Shown here one piece after another: positions 11,601-23,994 of a DNA stretch of 64,000 bases (its first letter is position 1; every line of letters starts with the position of its first letter). The position numbers and the translations under genes were made by a program. The notes beneath the pieces were generated by a model. The model was given only the letters and a program-made list of their open reading frames with translations, made no database searches and was not told the origin of the DNA. Source of the DNA: Tillus elongatus (taxonomy: Eukaryota; Arthropoda; Insecta; Coleoptera; Cleridae); assembly GCA_964006375.1 (NCBI GenBank), contig OZ023264.1:173152295-173216294 (forward strand), given 5' to 3'.

Positions 11601-13672
11601 GTACAGAGTTTTGGTGGTAGGCCATAGGCCGGTAGTTTATTAAGCAGCGCTGCGTGCCAGACCTGGTCGAATGCTTTGGATATGTCTAAAGCGACAATCT
11701 GGGATTCACCGTGTAGTTCCATAGACTTGTTCCAAGAATGGGTGACAAAGGAAAGGAGATCGGCAGTTGATCTGCGTTGACGGAATCCATACTGCCTGTC
11801 GTGGATTAGACTGTGTTTTTGAAGAAATTTTAGTAATTCGGTGTTTATATACTTTTCCATCACTTTAGACACGACTGAAAGGAGAGAAATAGGCCTGTAG
11901 TTGCTAGGAAGCGCTTTGGATCCTTTCTTGGGGACGGGTTGTACTCGAGCAGTTTTTCAGTTACTAGGGAATATGCCTCTATGTAAGATGTCTGAAACAG
12001 ACGAGTCAGGACAGGAGCAAGTTCTGGTGCACATTTTTTGAGAACAATTGCTGGGATCTCGTCAAGGCCAGAGGTTTTCCTGTTATTATAAGAAGAGATC
12101 ATCTTTCGTACCTTTTTAGTTTTGAAAGTGATATCCGTCATTTTATGCGCCACATTGGGGACTGTTGGTGGTTGAACATTTGGAGGTGGGTTGAGAGGAG
12201 AATTGCCGGCGAACAACGAGGCAAAAAGTTCAGCCTTGCCCAGAGTGGTAGAAACATTTTCATCCCCTGAGATAAGAGGTGGGAACGTACTCTTGTAGAA
12301 ACTATTCCCAATACATTTAGCAAGAGTCCAGACGAATTTGCTGCCGCTGGAGCTTAAGAGGACTTTGTTTTTGAGGTGGTTATTAAACGAGTTTTTTGCC
12401 TCAGAAAGAATGGCGTCATAGCGGTTTCTTGCGTCGTTAAATGCTTGACGGTTTTCTTGACTGGGATTGTGCAGAAGCTTTTTGTGAGCTTTGACCTTTT
12501 TAAGTCTGGCCTTGTGACAGGATTTAGAGAACCAGGGCTTTTGAGTGGCTGCAGAGGTCTTCTGTGTACGTGAAATAAATAATTTCATGCCAGCTTGAAT
12601 AATTTCGGTGACGTTTTGTGAGATTTCAGGGGGGTCAGGATGAGCGAAGCAGACAGAGGCCCATGGAAATGAGGAAAATTAATCTCGCGTTTTGTCCCAG
12701 TTTGCGGAGTTGTAGTGCCAAACGATACGTGGATGTGATGACTGTGTGACCTCGCGTTGCATTACAGAGAAAGCAGTGACCATGCCGTGGACCAAGCGAC
12801 CCAGGGGGGACGTGGCTGATATCTTATAGCAGTCAGGATTTGTAGTAAGAAGGAGATCCAAGCGATTTGAGCTGTGTATTGGGATGCGAGGAAAGTAAGT
12901 AGGTTGCTGAACAATATTGGCTAAAGAATTGCTGACTACAAAGGCCTCCGCTGCTCTTCCTTGTGGATCGGTTTTTAAAGATCCTAACCATTCCTTATTA
13001 TGGACATTGAAGTCACCAAGAATAGTGACATCGGAGGAAGGATATTCAGATATCAGATGGTCGTTCTTTTCAGGAAGGTAGTCAAAGAGCTGGACAAAGT
13101 TGTTGTCAGAAGATGACCGGTAAATGCAACAGATGAACTGAGTTGCAGGCCTGAGAGAGAGTAACCATAGTATGTCTTTTCTTTCAGCTTCTAAATTGGG
13201 AAGTCTGGTGCAAGGTAGATTGCTACGGACGTACGCGCACAGGCCCCATGCAATCTAAAGGAAGTAAGGAGCTCATACCCCGGGAAATTAAGGTGATTAG
13301 TGGCTGTTTTGGCACTGATTTGAGTGTCGGTGAGGAAGAGGAGTTGGGGCTATTAGCCTGGAGGAAATGGTAAACGGAGTTCAGGTTAGAATTTAGGCCA
13401 CATATATTCGAGAAGGATATGTTAAATTTTGATGCTGGCGCCTCCTGTACACCCCTTTCCCGGAGATCCGAATGGAGGGGTATTTTACCTCCGGAACTTT
13501 TTTTACAAGAAGGATCCGTCATCATTTTTGCTTATAAGCGAAACCGACTCATACACCAGAACCGGAAACGTCCATTGGGACTTCACCGGCCCCTTGATGT
13601 AAGGGGTGGTACCTCCTCGGGCGTGAAAAAAATCCTTTACTATCACATAAAGAAAAATCCCACTACCACCTA
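11600..13672 (-). mobile_element. CR1/L2-group LINE, 3'-truncated copy
   Basis: This matches 7838-9888 of the best-preserved copy at a high level, with many point changes. It contains the endonuclease (13525 downward) and the first half of RT (QYGFRQRRSTADLL, ALDISKAFDQVWH), then stops at LPPKLCT near 11600. It lacks about 1 kb of the 3' end, including the catalytic YADD. Several frameshifts separate the open parts (13223-13525, 12679-12861, 11860-12588, 11561-11872). LINE copies normally lose the 5' end, so the 3' loss needs deletion, recombination or template switching. Confidence 0.85.
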
Positions 13673-13773
13673 CCATATTGCAGATATACCACACCAGCCA
13701 ACTCTTAAAGAGCTGGGCAGCTCTAGAACTTGCTTAGTTAAGTTGATTCTATTAGCTAGTCTTCTTGTACTGC

Positions 13774-13911
13774 TCTTTTAATAGCAAATTTTCTTATAAA
13801 TGAATTTAATGAATTCTCTTTGAAGAAACATTTGTTGCGAAATTTTGTGTGAATAATTATTCAATTGATGGCACATTTTTTAAACGAAATTCGTCGAAAA
13901 TAAGGTTTTAC
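13774..13911. repeat. dispersed direct repeat, unit 1
   Basis: This stretch starting TTTTAATAGCAAATTTTC recurs at 14712-14849 with point differences and small indels, in the same orientation about 940 bases away. Confidence 0.75.
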
Positions 13912-14281
13912 TGGATTTTCGTGCAAACAAATTATTAGATTTCAATTTTAATTACAGATTAGGTATATAGTTTGAATTTTATGTATTCTTTTAGCAACAT
14001 TTTGCATAAAAAAATATTTAGCCAGTTTTGGCAGAATTTTTTTTGTGCTTCCGTAGAAATAATTTTTTGTAAGATATTTTTATGAAATTTTGGTAATTAA
14101 TGTTAAATGTTTAATAAGTTATAATACAAAAAATGTTTGCTAAATTTTTTAAAACAATTTTTTGCAAAGTTTCATGAAATTTTTGTTGTCTTGTCGAAGA
14201 AGTTTTTAGGAAAAATTATGTTTTGGTAGGTGGTTGAATAACTTGAAATGGTTCGTTGGCCAGGAAAATCAGACCAGTTGT
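13912..14281. repeat. AT-rich repeat related to 60.5-60.9 kb
   Basis: Parts of this stretch resemble the region around 60560-60840: TTTTTGTAAGATATTT followed by AATGTTTAATAAGTTAT, and later TTGGCCAGGAAAATCAGACC. It therefore looks like a remnant of the same long non-coding element, interrupted by the SINE at 14282. Confidence 0.45.
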
Positions 14282-14649
14282 GTGTGTGTGTGTGTGTTTT
14301 TTTTTCTTTATCGTCGGCCTATTTCCGCGATTATGGCCAATCACCGACGCCAGGGAGCAGTTTCAGCTCACTATCCCGGAAATTTTGCCAAACCGCTACC
14401 TTTCTGTAAGGAGGGTATGGATCTTTAACGTGCCCAACATCGCATGGACACAGGACCGACGGCTTTGCGCCCCCTCCGAAGGGCGGAACGTGCAGACATT
14501 CAACTTGCTCAAATACAATGCCAGAATCTGGGTTTATGTTAATGTTACAGTTTGTACTGAAAAAGTGAAAGGAGTACCCTGGGATCGAACCCAGTACCCT
14601 TCGGTTCAGAGGCACACGTTCTTACCCCTGAACCACCGAGGTTCTAGAG
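14282..14649 (-). mobile_element. tRNA-headed SINE, copy 2
   Basis: Minus-strand copy of the SINE family. It has the A-box-like TGGTTCAGGGGTAAGAAC and the B box GGTTCGATCCC near its high-coordinate end, the same body as the other copies, and an A/CA-rich tail that runs into (TG)n/T on the plus strand at 14279-14306. A short direct repeat CAGTTGT at 14275-14281 and 14650-14656 flanks it as a likely target-site duplication. Confidence 0.85.
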
Positions 14650-14711
14650 CAGTTGTTTTCTTATTTATTCAATTTATTTTTATTGGCCAATGTTCTTGTA
14701 CAAAATCTTGT

Positions 14712-14849
14712 TTTAATAGCGAATTTTCTTATAAATAAATTTAATGAATTTTATTTAAAGAAACATTTGTGGAGAATTTTTTATGAACAATTATTGAATT
14801 TATAGAACAGTTTTTAAACGAAAATCGTCGAAAACAATGTTTTAATGGT
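14712..14849. repeat. dispersed direct repeat, unit 2
   Basis: Second copy of the repeat at 13774-13911, slightly more diverged in its middle, lying on the far side of the SINE insertion. Confidence 0.75.
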
Positions 14850-14884
14850 TGCATTTTCTATCGAAATATAATGCATGTTTGTAA

Positions 14885-15216
14885 GAAAAGAAACTCAGGA
14901 TGCAGCAAGTGCGTTATGGTAACGAATTTTCATTATATGTTTCAAATTTCAATCGCTCAATTTGCTATTAACTTAAACTTCGTTGGCTAGGAACCAGTTT
15001 TTTCAGGAATATTTCGCGTTTATTTTCAAAAAATTGTTTGCATTTTCAAACTATAAAGTTATTTTGCTGAAATATGGTACATTCTTTCTACTATATAGGT
15101 TATACTTCTAACCAAATTTTATGCCTGCTTTCGTTAAAAGAAAAGACATATTTGTTATTAAAAACATTTTTATGAAAATTCACTACCATAACGCACTTTC
15201 TACGTCCAGACTTTTT
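14885..15216 (+). mobile_element. TAR-MITE unit with terminal inverted repeats
   Basis: A unit of about 330 bases with inverted ends: GGATGCAGCAAGTGCGTTA at the left and TAACGCACTTTCTACGTCC at the right, both continuing inward as AGTGAATTTTC and GAAAATTCACT. No coding content. Other units of this kind start near 15893, 17878, 20821, 23995, 31904 and 49700. Confidence 0.75.
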
Positions 15217-15892
15217 AAGTTGCTATTTAGTATTTACAAAGATATAGTGGCCCATCAAATTAACGCCACAAGTTATTGTGAATACAAATTTACATAAGTA
15301 CAAAGCAGTTTTACACAATTGTAGTGCAAAATGGAAGCATTTCCATTTAGGGGCGACACGGTGATATTATGTACAAGATACGTCCCGAACACCTTTATCA
15401 TTTTCCCCGTTAAACTGTTAATAATTCACAGCATTCTATACATCAAAACGCGAATAATAAGGAGCGTCGTGATTCTTCCTTCCACGGCGAGTCGTAACAC
15501 TGTGGTTGCATTATCCTTTGCATAATATCCTTCTGTCACATACATTGTGAGTACAGAATAGCCGGAAGAGCTATATCTTGAATATCATGTTCGCTGTCGG
15601 ATCGCGAGACTTTGGAAGATGAATGACTTCTTGTGCTCACAAAAACTCCCCGACTTCTGCCGTATGGTGCAACTTACATAGCCTTTAAAAGGCGATTTAT
15701 ACCATAAGAACCTTAATGCGCTTACATACTTATCCTGTTCACTTAAATAAATATATGTGCCGGTTTTCCCTTGTTCTTTATAAATACATGTCTCTTGGAA
15801 AGTCAGCACAAACAGATTACTTGCTTTATTACATTTTGAATAACCGTAAAATTGTGGTTTTACTTTGCCAAGCGTTTATTTAAGCAACTTAA
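15217..15892. other. unassigned spacer
   Basis: Short open frames at 15331-15525 (+) and 15585-15809 (-) have no domain or motif I recognise. I see no repeat structure. Confidence 0.45.
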
Positions 15893-16655
15893 AAAAACTT
15901 TGAGCAGCAAGTGCGTCATGGTAGTGAATTTTCATTAAAATGTTTTTATTGCCAATATGTGTGTTTTCTTTTTATTTAAGAAAGCAGGCATCAATGTTGG
16001 TTACCAGTATAGCCTATATAGTAAAAACAATGTGCCATGTTTCATAAAAATAACTTTATTGTGTAAAAATGTACAAAAATTTCCAAAAGTAAACTTAAAT
16101 TGTTACCGGAAAACCTCGTTTCTTGGTCAACCTTATAGGTTAATAGCAAATTGGGCTGTTCAAATATGAAGCATTTTACCAAAATTCGCTACCATAACGC
16201 ACTTGCTGCATCCAGAATTTCTTTTCTTACAAACATGCATTATATTTCGATGGAAAATGCATAAATGCAATAACATAAGGCGTGTTTGATTAAAAAAAAA
16301 AATTGTATCACCAACGATTTATGGGCCAGCCTGTGATTGTAGAAACATTTTTTAAGAATTAGCTCAAGACACCCTATAATTAATGTATAATTTTTTTTTC
16401 ATATCTTGTATAATAACGGATATATTGAGATTTATTGATTTTTTACGAAAATTCGACATAAATTATATACCAGTAAACGATAAACTCTATAGCTAAGGCT
16501 ACTGCCAAGCATCAGAGAAAGGGTCTATTTTAAATGAATTTGCTGGAAACATTTTAGTAAAATGAAGGACAATGACGGTTGAAACTAAGATTTCAGAGTT
16601 TGTAAAACATCCTTCTTGAGACATTTGATTTCCATAGCCCGTATTAGATTCAAGT

Positions 16656-17018
16656 AAAGAACCTCGGTGGTTCAGGGGTAAGAACGGGTGCCTCTGAACC
16701 GAAGGGTACTGGGTTCGATCCCAGGGTACTCCTTTCACTTTTTCAGTACAAACTGTAAAATTAACACCAACCGAGGTTCTGATATTGTATTTGAGCAAGT
16801 TGAATGTCTGCACGTTCCGCCCTTCGGAGGGGGCGTAAAGCCGTCGGTCCTGTGTCCATGCGATGTTGGACACGTTAAAGATCCCTACCCTCCTTACAGA
16901 AAGGCAGGGATACGGCAAAATTTCCAGGATAGTGAGGTGAAACTGCTCCCTGGCGTCGGTGATTGGCTATAGTCGCGGAAATAGGCCGACGTTAAAGAAG
17001 CAAAAACACAACACACAC
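16656..17018 (+). mobile_element. tRNA-headed SINE, copy 3, with target-site duplication
   Basis: The tRNA-like head has its A-box-like part at 16668-16683 and the B box GGTTCGATCCC at 16712-16722. The body follows, with a conserved CACGTTAAAGATCCC at about 16870, and the tail is CA-rich. The flanking 8-base duplication ATTCAAGT occurs at 16648-16655 and 17019-17026. The paralogous TAR copy has a single ATTCAAGT at 50455-50462 with nothing inserted, which proves the borders. Confidence 0.95.
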
Positions 17019-17366
17019 ATTCAAGTTATTTGCCTAAATGTTGCCGATTTTGACGTTTTAAATCGCAACTTTGACGTTTTGAGGAAACCCCAAATTTATT
17101 TTTCTTTAAATGCCTATAACTTTTTTGTCTTTTGACTTACATGGCTAAATTTTGGTAGGTAACTTACCAATAAGGATATAAACCTCCGTACCAAATTTGG
17201 TTGCCCTTACTTTGTTAATTTCGGAGATATAAATTTTTTTTCGAAAGAAAACACAAAATTTTCCGGGAAAACCTGGGCAGATTTTCCTGGCTAACGAACT
17301 TATCCAAACCATTTGCAAAAAGAATTTATTCACCAAATTTAATCAAAATGGCCCAGTTATCGGTGT

Positions 17367-17535
<169 letters not shown>

Positions 17536-17720
17536 ATATAAAAATTGAAACTGGCCCTGGACATGTGTTCTGGGGGGCCTAAATAGCGCTCATTTGAAGA
17601 AATGTTTTCAAAATTCAAAAGTCGGGATCTCCTCATTAGTGAATTTTTTTTAAGAAAATTCATTAAAAACTTTGAGAGCAGCAAGTACATTTGGGTAGCG
17701 AATTCGCATAAATCATTTTT

Positions 17721-17877
17721 GAATGCCATTAACCCAATTTCTTTTAACTGAAAACCTCAAACTTGGAAAATTCTTTTAGGTAAAAACTTATGCAACATAT
17801 TTGATATGACCAATACAGGCTGTTCCCGAACCAAAATAGAATATTGTTTGCAAAAATAGACGTATTAGGATAACCCA
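17721..17877. other. short unassigned spacer between TAR copies
   Basis: No motif recognised. It separates the end of one reverse TAR copy from the start of the next. Confidence 0.4.
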
Positions 17878-17992
17878 AAATGTCTGGACGCAGCTAGTGC
17901 GTTATTGAAGTGAATTAAAATTAAAGTGTTTTTAATAGCAAATATGTCTTTAATGCAATCAGGCATCAATTTAGTCACCGGTATAACCTATA

Positions 17993-18943
17993 CAGGGTGT
18001 GGCGCCAAAACATTTAGTTAGCCGTTTCTCAATAACTACTCCGATTTGAAATTTGAAAATTTACACACATACGATCGAGACGAATTCCAGTTTAGTGAAG
18101 ATAGTTTACTTAATGTAAAACTTCCGGTTTAACAGGAAGTGACCATCAACTTGCTTATTTTAAATACAACATGGTAATTTTCATTATATTTTCGAATTCT
18201 ACATTGAATTTGAGATACACTATTACTAATACAACATATGTCAAAAATCAACCGTTTTCGAAATTTTTCGATTTTTTTGAAAATTCTTGCGAAAATCAAG
18301 GTGAACGTTGCACGCTCTCTCTCTCTGTGTGGAAATACAACTGAGAAGACTCAGTTTTTGTACAGATTACTCTCAGATTGGCACCTAAACGACACGTTTT
18401 ATAGCGTTTCTTTAAAGTATACAGGGTGATGAGAATTAGCCGTGCCATTTGGTGAAATTGAAATCACAATTACTCGCTTATTTCAAATAGAACACCCTAT
18501 ATTTTATGAGCTATTTCGGTTCGCATATGGTTTCCCTTCCAACACCTATTAGCATTCCCTATACCTAAATTCCACCGTTTCCCGAATATTTAAATTTTAT
18601 TGGATTCAGTTAATTCAAATTACCACAATAGATGTAAGGCAGGCTTTGGAACATGATAATTTGCTTGTTGACGTCTACATGTCAAAAGAGCGTCAAGCGA
18701 AGCTTATTGTCATAAAAATCGAGATACTATCAGTCAACGCGGTGCAAAAATGGCAAATTTGCAGTACATAAACGACGATTTTTTGTAGGTTCTAATTATT
18801 TATGGTGAGTGTCAACAAATTGTGGGCCGAACATGTCGTGCATTTGCAGAAAAGTACCCGAATAAACCCAAACCCAGTCACGACATGATAATAAGGTTGC
18901 TGCAAAATTGTTCACAGCATGGAAGTCTTGGCGTCACACCCTT
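17993..18943 (+). mobile_element. mariner-like element, internally deleted, TA duplication
   Basis: This is an insertion of 951 bases inside a TAR-MITE unit. The ends are CAGGGTGTGGCGCC and, inverted, AAGGGTGTGACGCC. TA dinucleotides flank both sides (17991-17992 and 18944-18945). Other TAR-MITE units read straight through this site (CCTATATAGTAG), so the empty site is known. TA duplications and these ends fit the Tc1/mariner superfamily. Only a remnant of a coding region is present (18750-18943), so it is not autonomous. Confidence 0.85.
18750..18943 (+). pseudogene. N-terminal helix-turn-helix remnant of mariner-like transposase
   Basis: From an ATG at 18750 the frame reads MANLQYINDDFL, an in-frame TAG, then IYGECQQIVGRTCRAFAEKY and PNKPKPSHDMIIRLL, running to the right end of the element. 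The pattern (IYG, then RAFAEKYPN, then a Pro-rich turn, then RL) resembles the N-terminal domain found in many insect transposon proteins (Pfam DUF4817 type, named from memory). The catalytic domain is absent. The stop and truncation rule out function. Confidence 0.6.
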
Positions 18944-19871
18944 TATAGTAGAAACAATGTACCGTATATAATCAAAATAACTTATTGTTTGAAAATGTTG
19001 AAAAATTTTCCGAAAATTAACTTAAGATGTTTCCGAGAAAACTGGTTTTCTAGCCAACAAACCTTAGGTTAATAGCAAATTGAGCTATTGAAATTCGAAG
19101 CAGTTAATGAAAATTTGCTACCAAAACGCGCTTGCTACAACTGGATATTTTTTTATCGCATCATATTTCGAAGAAAAATGCAAAAATGAAATAATATAAG
19201 GGTTGTCCGAACAAAAAAATTGTAGGTATTACCAACGACTTACGTGCCATCCTGTGATTGTCAAAATAATTTTATAAGATGCAGCTCAAGACACCCTATA
19301 ATTTACGTATACAATTTTTTCTCGTATCTTATATAATAACAGTTATATTGAGGTTTACCGTAGAAATGCATCACCCCGTATACAGATATAAACTGAAACT
19401 AAACCCAAATATGTATTCTAGGGGGTCTAGTTTGCACTCATTTGAAGAAATATTTTTAAAAGTCAAAAGTCACGGTCTCCTCACTAACGAACTTTTTGTA
19501 CGTAAATTAGCCAAACATTATAGACCGTTAAACCATAAACTTACCTAAAACTCCTGCTAAAGCATCAGAGAAATGGTCCATTTGAAATTAATTCTCTGAA
19601 AATATTTTACTAAACTGAAGGACAATGACGGTTGAAGCTGAAACTTAAGAATTTGTAGAACACTCTTTTTGTGACATTTTCTTTAAATAAACCGTATTCC
19701 TTTCAGGTTCTTTGCCCAAATGTAGCCAATTTTTACGTTACAAATCGTGACTTCGACGTTTTGAGCAAACCCATTTTTTAATGCCTTAACTTTTTGTCTT
19801 TTAACTTACAGACCTAGTGAGATGTACAAGTGTCGCCATCGGTGGCGTAGGCAGATAATATGTTATCACGG

Positions 19872-19872
<1 letters not shown>

Positions 19873-19943
<71 letters not shown>
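19873..19943. repeat. (TA)n tract at the centre of an inverted TAR pair
   Basis: About 35 units. A reverse TAR copy ends at it on the left and a forward copy starts from it on the right. Confidence 0.98.
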
Positions 19944-19951
<8 letters not shown>

Positions 19952-21134
19952 TCATACCAATAACTTAAAATATAATCGGCTGACTGTGACTAACTTTGCT
20001 GTGTACCTTCCTTTTATAAATGACTTGGACGTGTTCGTTATCCAGGAAAATTGGCCCAGGTTTTCCCCGAAAATGCTGAGTTCTCTTTCGGGAAAAATTT
20101 ATATCTCTGGAATAACAAAGCAAGTGCAACCAGATTTGGTTAGCGTGCTTGTATTATAAAGGGTGAACTATTTGCCAAAATTCAGGTCTGTAAGTTTAAA
20201 AACAAAACCGTTATAGTCATCTCAAGAAAGAAAAAATGGGTTTTTCCTCAACACGTCAAAGTCGCGATTTGAAACGTCGAAATTGTCAACATTTAGGCAA
20301 AGAACCTGGAAAAAATACGGCTTATGTAAAGAGTGTTGTGCAAACCCTTAAGTTTCAGCTTCAACGATCATTGCCCTTCATTCTACTAAAATATTTTCAG
20401 AAAATTCATTTTAAATAGACCCTTTTTCTGATGCTTCGGCAGTAGTTTTAGTTAACTTTGACGGTCTATAATTTTGAGGAAATTTTCGTGGAAAAAATTC
20501 GTTAATGACGAGACCGCGACTTTTGAATTCCAAAAAGATTTCTTCAAATGAGCGCAAACTAGGCCCCCTATAATCCATATACGGGTTTACTTTCTGTTAC
20601 ATATATACAGACTGACCCTTTCTACGGTAAAGCTCAATTATTCTTATGCAAGATACAAGAAAGAATTGTATACGTTACTTATAGGGTGTCTTGAGCTGCA
20701 TCTTATAAAATGATTTTGACAGTCACAGGATGGCCCATAAGTCGTTGGTGATACCTACAATTTTTTTCGAACATTCCTGGATTTTTTTATTTTTTATCGA
20801 AATATGATGCATGTTTGTTTAAAAATCGAGACGCAAGTAAGTGCGTGTTGGTAGCGAATTTTCATTAAATGCTTCAAAATTCGATAACTCAATTTGCTGT
20901 TAACCTAAGGTTCGTCGAGTTTTCTCGGAAACATTTAAAGTTTATTTTCGGAAAATTTTTGTACATTTTCAAACAATAAGTTATTTTGATACAATATGGT
21001 ACACTGTTTCTGCTATATAAGTTATACCGGTGAACAAATTGATGCCTGCTTGCATTAAAGAGACATATTTGCTATTAAAAAGATTTTTATGAAAATTCAC
21101 TTCCATAACGCACTTGGTGCGTCCAGACTTTTTT
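19944..21134 (+). repeat. TAR long form (forward)
   Basis: Order: a block after (TA)n with ATAACTTAAAATATAATCGG, the TTTTCCCCGAAAATGCTGAG block, the CAAAGTCGCGATTTGAAACG block, the TTGCCCTTCATTCTAC block, an AAATGAGCGCAAACTAGG block, an unexpanded ACATATATACAG site (about 20601-20612), the CACAGGATGGCCCATAAG block, and a terminal TAR-MITE unit (20821-21134). The same order occurs at 31246-32217. There is no coding content. Confidence 0.75.

Positions 21135-22681
<1,547 letters not shown>

Positions 22682-22763
<82 letters not shown>
22682..22763. repeat. (TA)n tract
   Basis: About 40 units. The left flank (TGGCCCCCTTT, 20-30 bases away) resembles the left flank of the tract at 23592. Confidence 0.98.
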
Positions 22764-22766
<3 letters not shown>

Positions 22767-23589
22767 GTTTTGTTACTTTTTTGGAGCGATGGATGTTTCA
22801 CAGAACAAAAGGTAAGTTATTGCTTTACTGTACTTACTCAGACCTTATTGCCTTAGCTGACTTTCCTGTGTTGGATTATCAGGCCAGCGATCCCTGTCGA
22901 TTTTCTCTCTTACTACAAAAATTCCCCTCTATTGATTTAATCCAAATTTTCCCATCTATCAAATATTTTTTACAATTTTCAATCTTATGATTTTATCCAA
23001 ACTTTTACCCTTCTTGTTGTTTTTTTTCATCCGTAACCAGCGTAACTAATCAAAAAACTGCTTTATGCCTGCTTCAAATAAAATATCCTATCAAATTTTT
23101 AACACAATAATTATTTCCCATCATCTCCTCGGATACATACATACTTCTCATTGTTGTTAGTCAATGAGAGAATAATTAACCTAACTATAATTTTAGTGTC
23201 AGTTTGACGTCTGTCCTAAATAAAACCAGCTGACTTAAATATAGGTTATGAAATGACATTTCTTACAATTTAACACTCAAATTTTCACATCTTACTATTC
23301 TTAAAGCTAACAATATCCTTAATTCTAACAAACAATAACATCTTAAATTACATAACAGCTATCAAACAATAATACCTTAAACTATCTAATTAAACTTGTC
23401 ATACATTTACACCTGCCTTGCCTCCTTTTAACACATATATATCTGTAAAATTTAGTTTCTCCCTGCCTTACAGTGCAAAAACATTGCATACACCAAAGGT
23501 AAGTTGTTGTTTGTGTTTAGTATAATTTGTGGTAAAATGTGTTTATGTATGTGTATATATGTATATGTGGCCCCCTTTAGTAACCATAT

Positions 23590-23591
<2 letters not shown>
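22764..23591. other. unassigned spacer
   Basis: AT-rich with no domain or terminal repeat. An AAAGGTAAGTT motif occurs near 22808 and again near 23495, which suggests that the two (TA)n-linked segments share ancestry. Confidence 0.4.

Positions 23592-23650
<59 letters not shown>
23592..23650. repeat. (TA)n tract
   Basis: About 29 units; see the related left flank at 22682. Confidence 0.98.
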
Positions 23651-23653
<3 letters not shown>

Positions 23654-23994
23654 CTAATTTATTATATACGAGTTCGTATAGAATGCAACAAATTTCTTAA
23701 AATCTTTGGGGGGGGGGGGGTCTGGGGGACAAAAAAACATCGCTGAGACATGCCAAACATAGGATTTGAATGTGTACATTTTGACATAAAACTTTTTCTG
23801 TGACGTATCGTTTTCGCATATGTGACACCATTGTCGATTTTTTTTTAAATAGCAACCACTACTTTTGACAGTTTTATTGGAAATACCGGCTTTTTGCAAA
23901 TTAGGGCACCAAATTTCACGATAACAGAAGGATATTTTTGAGCAAATGAAGAGAGGTATGAGTTTTGAACACAAACAAAATCAAACAATGTACA
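23651..23994. other. unassigned spacer with G13 run
   Basis: Contains a run of 13 G at 23708-23720 followed by TCTGGGGG. Nothing else was recognised. Confidence 0.5.

Larger units (their letters stand above)
17878..19872 (-). repeat. TAR long form (reverse), host of a mariner-like insert
   Basis: This starts with a TAR-MITE unit (17878-19146, interrupted by the insert at 17993-18943). It continues through the blocks with CACCCTATAATTTACG, AAGGACAATGACGG and ACGTTTTGAGCAAACCC and meets the (TA)n tract at 19873. It lacks the GTTTTCCGGG block next to the TA tract that other copies have. Confidence 0.7.
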
